Shown here piece after piece: positions 5,673 through 7,969 of a stretch of 7,969 nucleotides of DNA. The DNA comes from Thermoplasmatota archaeon (GTDB taxonomy: Archaea > Thermoplasmatota > E2 > DHVEG-1): positions 1-7,969 of the forward strand of contig JAUWCF010000035.1 of the NCBI GenBank assembly GCA_030609445.1. Direction: 5' to 3'. The position numbers and the translations under genes were made by a program. Below the pieces are notes generated by a model that did no database searches, was not told the origin of the DNA, and worked only from the letters and a program-made list of their open reading frames with translations. How positions within the stretch are numbered: position 1 is the stretch's first letter; each line of letters starts with the position of its first letter.

Positions 5673-6596
5673 TTACTCCAACATTTCTTTTACTTCATCA
5701 ACAACATCTGCATCGTTTTCAAATCGTTTAACCTTTTCAGTTGCATTTTCTTTTGACGAATCAATAAATGATACGCCTTTTTTTGCTAAGAGAGTTCCTT
5801 GGACAGTTGCCGTTTTTGAAAGGATTATTTTATCTGCTGACACATTGCCAACGACATGTGTTTCTTCATTAATATTGACGATGCCGTTTGAAATGATGTT
5901 TCCATGTATTTTTACTTTTTTTCCACAAAAAACATCTGATGTTGCATTCAACGATCCGTACACATCTGATTTGTCATCAACGTAGATATTTCCTTTTATA
6001 TCATAGTTTCCTAGAATCTTGCATTCTTTTCCAATATGGAGATTGTAATCTACTTTGGATTTTGAAAGTCCAATAATTGAGCTGTTTGGAATAAAAAGAA
6101 ATGATTCTGAGATAGGTATTGTTTTTCCATCGTTTTGCTCAAGTTCTTCAAGAAGTCGTTCTATTTCTTCGCTATGTCCCATCTTCAAAAGCTGTAATAG
6201 ATATATAAAAATATATATAACCGTTGGTATTGGACTGCGAATATTTATCCAACCCTTTGCTTCAAAACCACTTTCGATTTCGACACTATCACCAACATCA
6301 AGATCTCCTTTCAAAGAAAGTTTACCTTTCACTTTCACTTTCTCTCCAAGATAAACATTACCTCCGCTTTGTATATCGCCGCCAATGCTTGAGAAAATAT
6401 CGACTCGAACATCGTTTGTTGCATTAAGGTTTCCTCCTGTTATAACATGCTCTCCAATAAATACTCTCCCATCAGTATCGATGCTAAATTGAAGTAATGA
6501 TCTATCTCCAATAACCACATCTCCCTTGGTAGAAATAAGTTGCTCTTCGAATCTAGTTTTATCTGGGATCACCAGTGTTTTTCGGTCAAATGTCAT
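5673..6596 (-). CDS. Bactofilin-like polymer-forming beta-helix protein
   Basis: The 307-residue protein is built of short strand-turn repeats rich in G, V, I, D and N (for example VFIGEHVITGGNL, VYLGEKVKVKGKL, IYVDDKSDVYGSL, VNINEETHVVGNV), the mark of a right- or left-handed beta-helix as in bactofilins or acyltransferase-like helices. The helix is in two blocks, about 20-120 and 175-275. They are split by an insert with a hydrophobic segment (about 122-139, SPIPTVIYIFIYLLQLLK) and an acidic helix (141-155, EEIERLLEELEQ), then SESFLFIPNSSIIG. I recall this GWINIR-PIP-hydrophobic-EEIE arrangement as a conserved archaeal family annotated as polymer-forming or acyltransferase-like; its function is not established. 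The C-terminus (280-307) is charged. A TATA box about 29 nt before the ATG and no Shine-Dalgarno point to a leaderless or nearly leaderless mRNA. It is followed 7 nt later by ychF. Confidence 0.85.
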   Translation of the reverse strand: MTFDRKTLVIPDKTRFEEQLISTKGDVVIGDRSLLQFSIDTDGRVFIGEHVITGGNLNATNDVRVDIFSSIGGDIQSGGNVYLGEKVKVKGKLSLKGDLDVGDSVEIESGFEAKGWINIRSPIPTVIYIFIYLLQLLKMGHSEEIERLLEELEQNDGKTIPISESFLFIPNSSIIGLSKSKVDYNLHIGKECKILGNYDIKGNIYVDDKSDVYGSLNATSDVFCGKKVKIHGNIISNGIVNINEETHVVGNVSADKIILSKTATVQGTLLAKKGVSFIDSSKENATEKVKRFENDADVVDEVKEMLE

Positions 6597-6620
6597 TGCT
6601 ACTGCAGTATCACATAGCGT

Positions 6621-6630
6621 ATTATAAAGG
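6621..6630 (-). promoter_or_regulatory. TATA box for the beta-helix protein/ychF unit
   Basis: The minus strand reads CCTTTATAAT. The box centre is about 29 nt before the ATG at 6596, so transcription should begin at or a few bases before the start codon. No ribosome binding site is present in CTGCAGTAGCAATG, which agrees with leaderless translation. Confidence 0.65.
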
Positions 6631-6645
6631 CAGCGGATATTGCCT
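6628..6645. repeat. Inverted repeat AGGCA-N8-TGCCT at the TATA/BRE
   Basis: Perfect 5-bp arms (6628-6632 and 6641-6645) flank an 8-bp spacer, giving centres 13 bp apart. The repeat touches the TATA box of the beta-helix gene and covers its BRE position, a place where a dimeric repressor could act. It is short enough to occur by chance. Confidence 0.35.
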
Positions 6646-6654
6646 CTAAAGAAA

Positions 6655-6693
6655 AATTGATATACGTATTTACTATATCTAGTTAAATCAATT
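6655..6693. repeat. Nested inverted repeats in the divergent promoter region
   Basis: Outer arms AATTGAT (6655-6661) and ATCAATT (6687-6693) enclose and partly overlap inner arms GATATA (6659-6664) and TATATC (6674-6679). They lie just upstream of the lonB TATA box and about 30 bp upstream of the opposite one. Possible operator. The low complexity of the AT-rich sequence weakens the case. Confidence 0.3.
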
Positions 6694-6698
6694 AAGAT

Positions 6699-6708
6699 AA
6701 AATATATG
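6699..6708 (+). promoter_or_regulatory. Candidate TATA box for lonB
   Basis: The plus strand reads AAAATATATG. A start about 26 nt downstream, near 6730, gives a leader of about 36 nt including the AGGAG site. The alternative CTTTTAAAC at 6732-6740 would put the start at the ribosome binding site itself and is less likely. Confidence 0.5.
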
Positions 6709-6755
6709 TAAAACTTATTATGTGATTAAGTCTTTTAAACAGTAACAAAATTGAC

Positions 6756-6760
6756 AGGAG
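6756..6760 (+). promoter_or_regulatory. Shine-Dalgarno of lonB
   Basis: AGGAG lies 5 nt before ATG 6766-6768, the first in-frame start of the lonB frame, and supports that start. Confidence 0.75.
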
Positions 6761-6765
6761 AACAT

Positions 6766-7969
6766 ATGGAATCCAAAGAGCAGGGAACGGAAGAATTACC
6801 TTCCATTAAAGAGTGGATAAAAAAAATTAAATTCGAGACAACCAAAGACATCAAAGTACCAAAAAGCCTCCTTAACCAAGTAATAGGGCAAGATAAAACC
6901 GTCAATATTGTTCGTAAGGCTGCAGAGCAAAAACGACATGTTATGCTTATTGGCGATCCAGGTACGGGAAAATCTATGGTAGCTCGAGCAATGACAGAGT
7001 TTTTACCGAAAGGACAACTAGAAGACATTATCGCCTATCCCAATAACGAAGATACAAACACACCACATATACGAGTTGTTCCTGGTGGGAAAGCAAAAGA
7101 AATAATCAAGGTTCAACGAGATGAGGCAAAAAAGAAGGCCGAGCAGCAAAATAGTTTAATGATTTCAATTGTTCTTATGATTGTTGTCATATCGGTACTA
7201 GCAGCTATAGTAACAGATCATCTTGAGTATATTCTTTTTGGTGGAATTTTTGCTTTTATGATCTATATCCTTGTAGCAAGAGGTGGACTTACTCAGAGAA
7301 AAGGAATGCAACAGGTTCCAAAAATATTGGTTTCCCATGAGAAAAATGATGTGCCTCCTTTTATAGATGCAACTGCTGCTCATTCAGGAGCTCTTCTTGG
7401 AGACGTTCGACATGATCCCTTTCAATCTGCAGGGCTGGAAACACCGCCACATCAACTCGTTGAAGCAGGCGCGATACATCGAGCACATAAAGGAGTTCTC
7501 TATATTGACGAAATAAACACACTTAGTCTTCCATCTCAACAACATCTTTTGACTGCAATTCAGGAGAAAAAGTTTCAGATTACCGGTCAATCAGAACGAA
7601 GCTTTGGAGCAATGGTAAAAACAGAACCGGCGTCCTGTAACTTTATTTTGGTTTCTGCAGGTAATTTAGATGCACTAAGAGGAATGCATCCTGCCTTACG
7701 TTCGAGAATTAGAGGATATGGCTATGAAATCTATCTGAACAGTACTATGGATGACACCGATGAAAACAGAGAGAAACTTGTTCGTTTTGTCGCCCAGGAG
7801 ATAAAAAAGGATGAAAGAATATCTCATTTCAATAAAGAAGCAGTTGCAGAAACTATTCATGAAGCGCAAAGAAGAGCAGGGAGAAAAGGAAAACTATCCC
7901 TTCGGTTAAGAGAACTCGGTGGACTTGTACGAGTTGCTGGAGACATTGCATTTGAACGGGGAGATAAAT
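6766..7969 (+). CDS. lonB: Membrane-anchored ATP-dependent protease LonB (5' part, cut by window end)
   Basis: The 401 codons seen form the AAA+ module of an archaeal LonB, a membrane-bound protease that unfolds and degrades proteins in the cytoplasm. Visible are Walker A GDPGTGKS (63-70), two transmembrane segments (about 131-150 and 153-171) inserted between Walker A and Walker B as is typical of LonB, Walker [10 protein letters not shown] (243-251, D248 and E249), sensor-1 Asn in LVSAGN (N300), arginine finger region ALRSRIRG (R312/R314) and sensor-2 region [12 protein letters not shown] (375-386). The Ser-Lys protease domain should follow but lies beyond the window. ATG 6766 is supported by AGGAG and an N-terminus of normal length. 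The gene is divergent from the beta-helix/ychF unit and shares its 169-bp upstream region, which contains inverted repeats. It appears intact as far as it goes. Confidence 0.96.
   Translation, partial: MESKEQGTEELPSIKEWIKKIKFETTKDIKVPKSLLNQVIGQDKTVNIVRKAAEQKRHVMLIGDPGTGKSMVARAMTEFLPKGQLEDIIAYPNNEDTNTPHIRVVPGGKAKEIIKVQRDEAKKKAEQQNSLMISIVLMIVVISVLAAIVTDHLEYILFGGIFAFMIYILVARGGLTQRKGMQQVPKILVSHEKNDVPPFIDATAAHSGALLGDVRHDPFQSAGLETPPHQLVEAGAIHRAHKGVLYIDEINTLSLPSQQHLLTAIQEKKFQITGQSERSFGAMVKTEPASCNFILVSAGNLDALRGMHPALRSRIRGYGYEIYLNSTMDDTDENREKLVRFVAQEIKKDERISHFNKEAVAETIHEAQRRAGRKGKLSLRLRELGGLVRVAGDIAFERGDK

Noticed and set aside
6190..6225. Very AT-rich tract (ATATATAAAAATATATATA-like) as a possible promoter or origin element
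   Set aside because: It codes in frame for the hydrophobic Ile/Tyr/Phe segment of the beta-helix protein, which explains the composition.
6735..7028. Minus-strand open frame opposite the start of lonB
   Set aside because: It is the reverse complement of the Walker A region of lonB and has no independent coding signals.
1..7969. CRISPR arrays, tRNA/rRNA genes, transposons, toxin-antitoxin or defence cassettes
   Set aside because: Looked for on both strands; no spaced repeats, cloverleaf, transposase motif or defence-type gene pair was seen. By eye a very short or diverged element could be missed.

Overview
The window looks like a chromosomal segment of an AT-rich euryarchaeal-type archaeon. 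The evidence is a class I (archaeal) CCA-adding enzyme, a membrane-anchored LonB-type protease, a ThpR 2H phosphoesterase, an archaeal YchF-family GTPase and a conserved archaeal beta-helix protein, together with TATA-type promoters and good Shine-Dalgarno sites. A decayed Ig-like domain of a type I associate with large surface proteins of Thermoplasmatota-related genomes makes that phylum a reasonable guess, but the lineage is inference only.

Layout, left to right. Positions 2-73 (+) hold the last codons of a sensor histidine kinase. It converges on a minus-strand remnant of an Ig-like domain (66-278). A tight minus-strand operon follows in transcription order thpR (3020-2466), a seven-helix PAP2-family membrane phosphatase (2462-1674) and cca (1673-315), with 3-nt and 0-nt gaps. 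Upstream of it, also minus, is a unit of a small two-helix membrane protein (start moved to a GTG at 4315) and a TatD-related metal hydrolase (TTG start at 3935) that ends in a hairpin plus T-run. A further minus unit has a bactofilin-like beta-helix protein (6596-5673) followed 7 nt later by a YchF-family GTPase (5665-4472). From the divergent 169-bp region 6597-6765, lonB runs on the plus strand and is cut by the window end after the AAA+ module, before its protease domain.

The genes are mainly RNA maturation (CCA addition, 2H phosphoesterase), translation-linked GTPase, membrane quality control (LonB) and membrane or envelope functions (PAP2, two-helix protein, beta-helix protein with a buried hydrophobic segment). 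I see no CRISPR array, transposase, tRNA, rRNA or defence cassette. The window is mostly conserved housekeeping. The points most worth checking are the surface-protein fossil, the PAP2 gene wedged between two RNA-processing genes, the Glu in place of the third catalytic Asp of the CCA enzyme, and the uncharacterised membrane protein with its repeat-flanked promoter.
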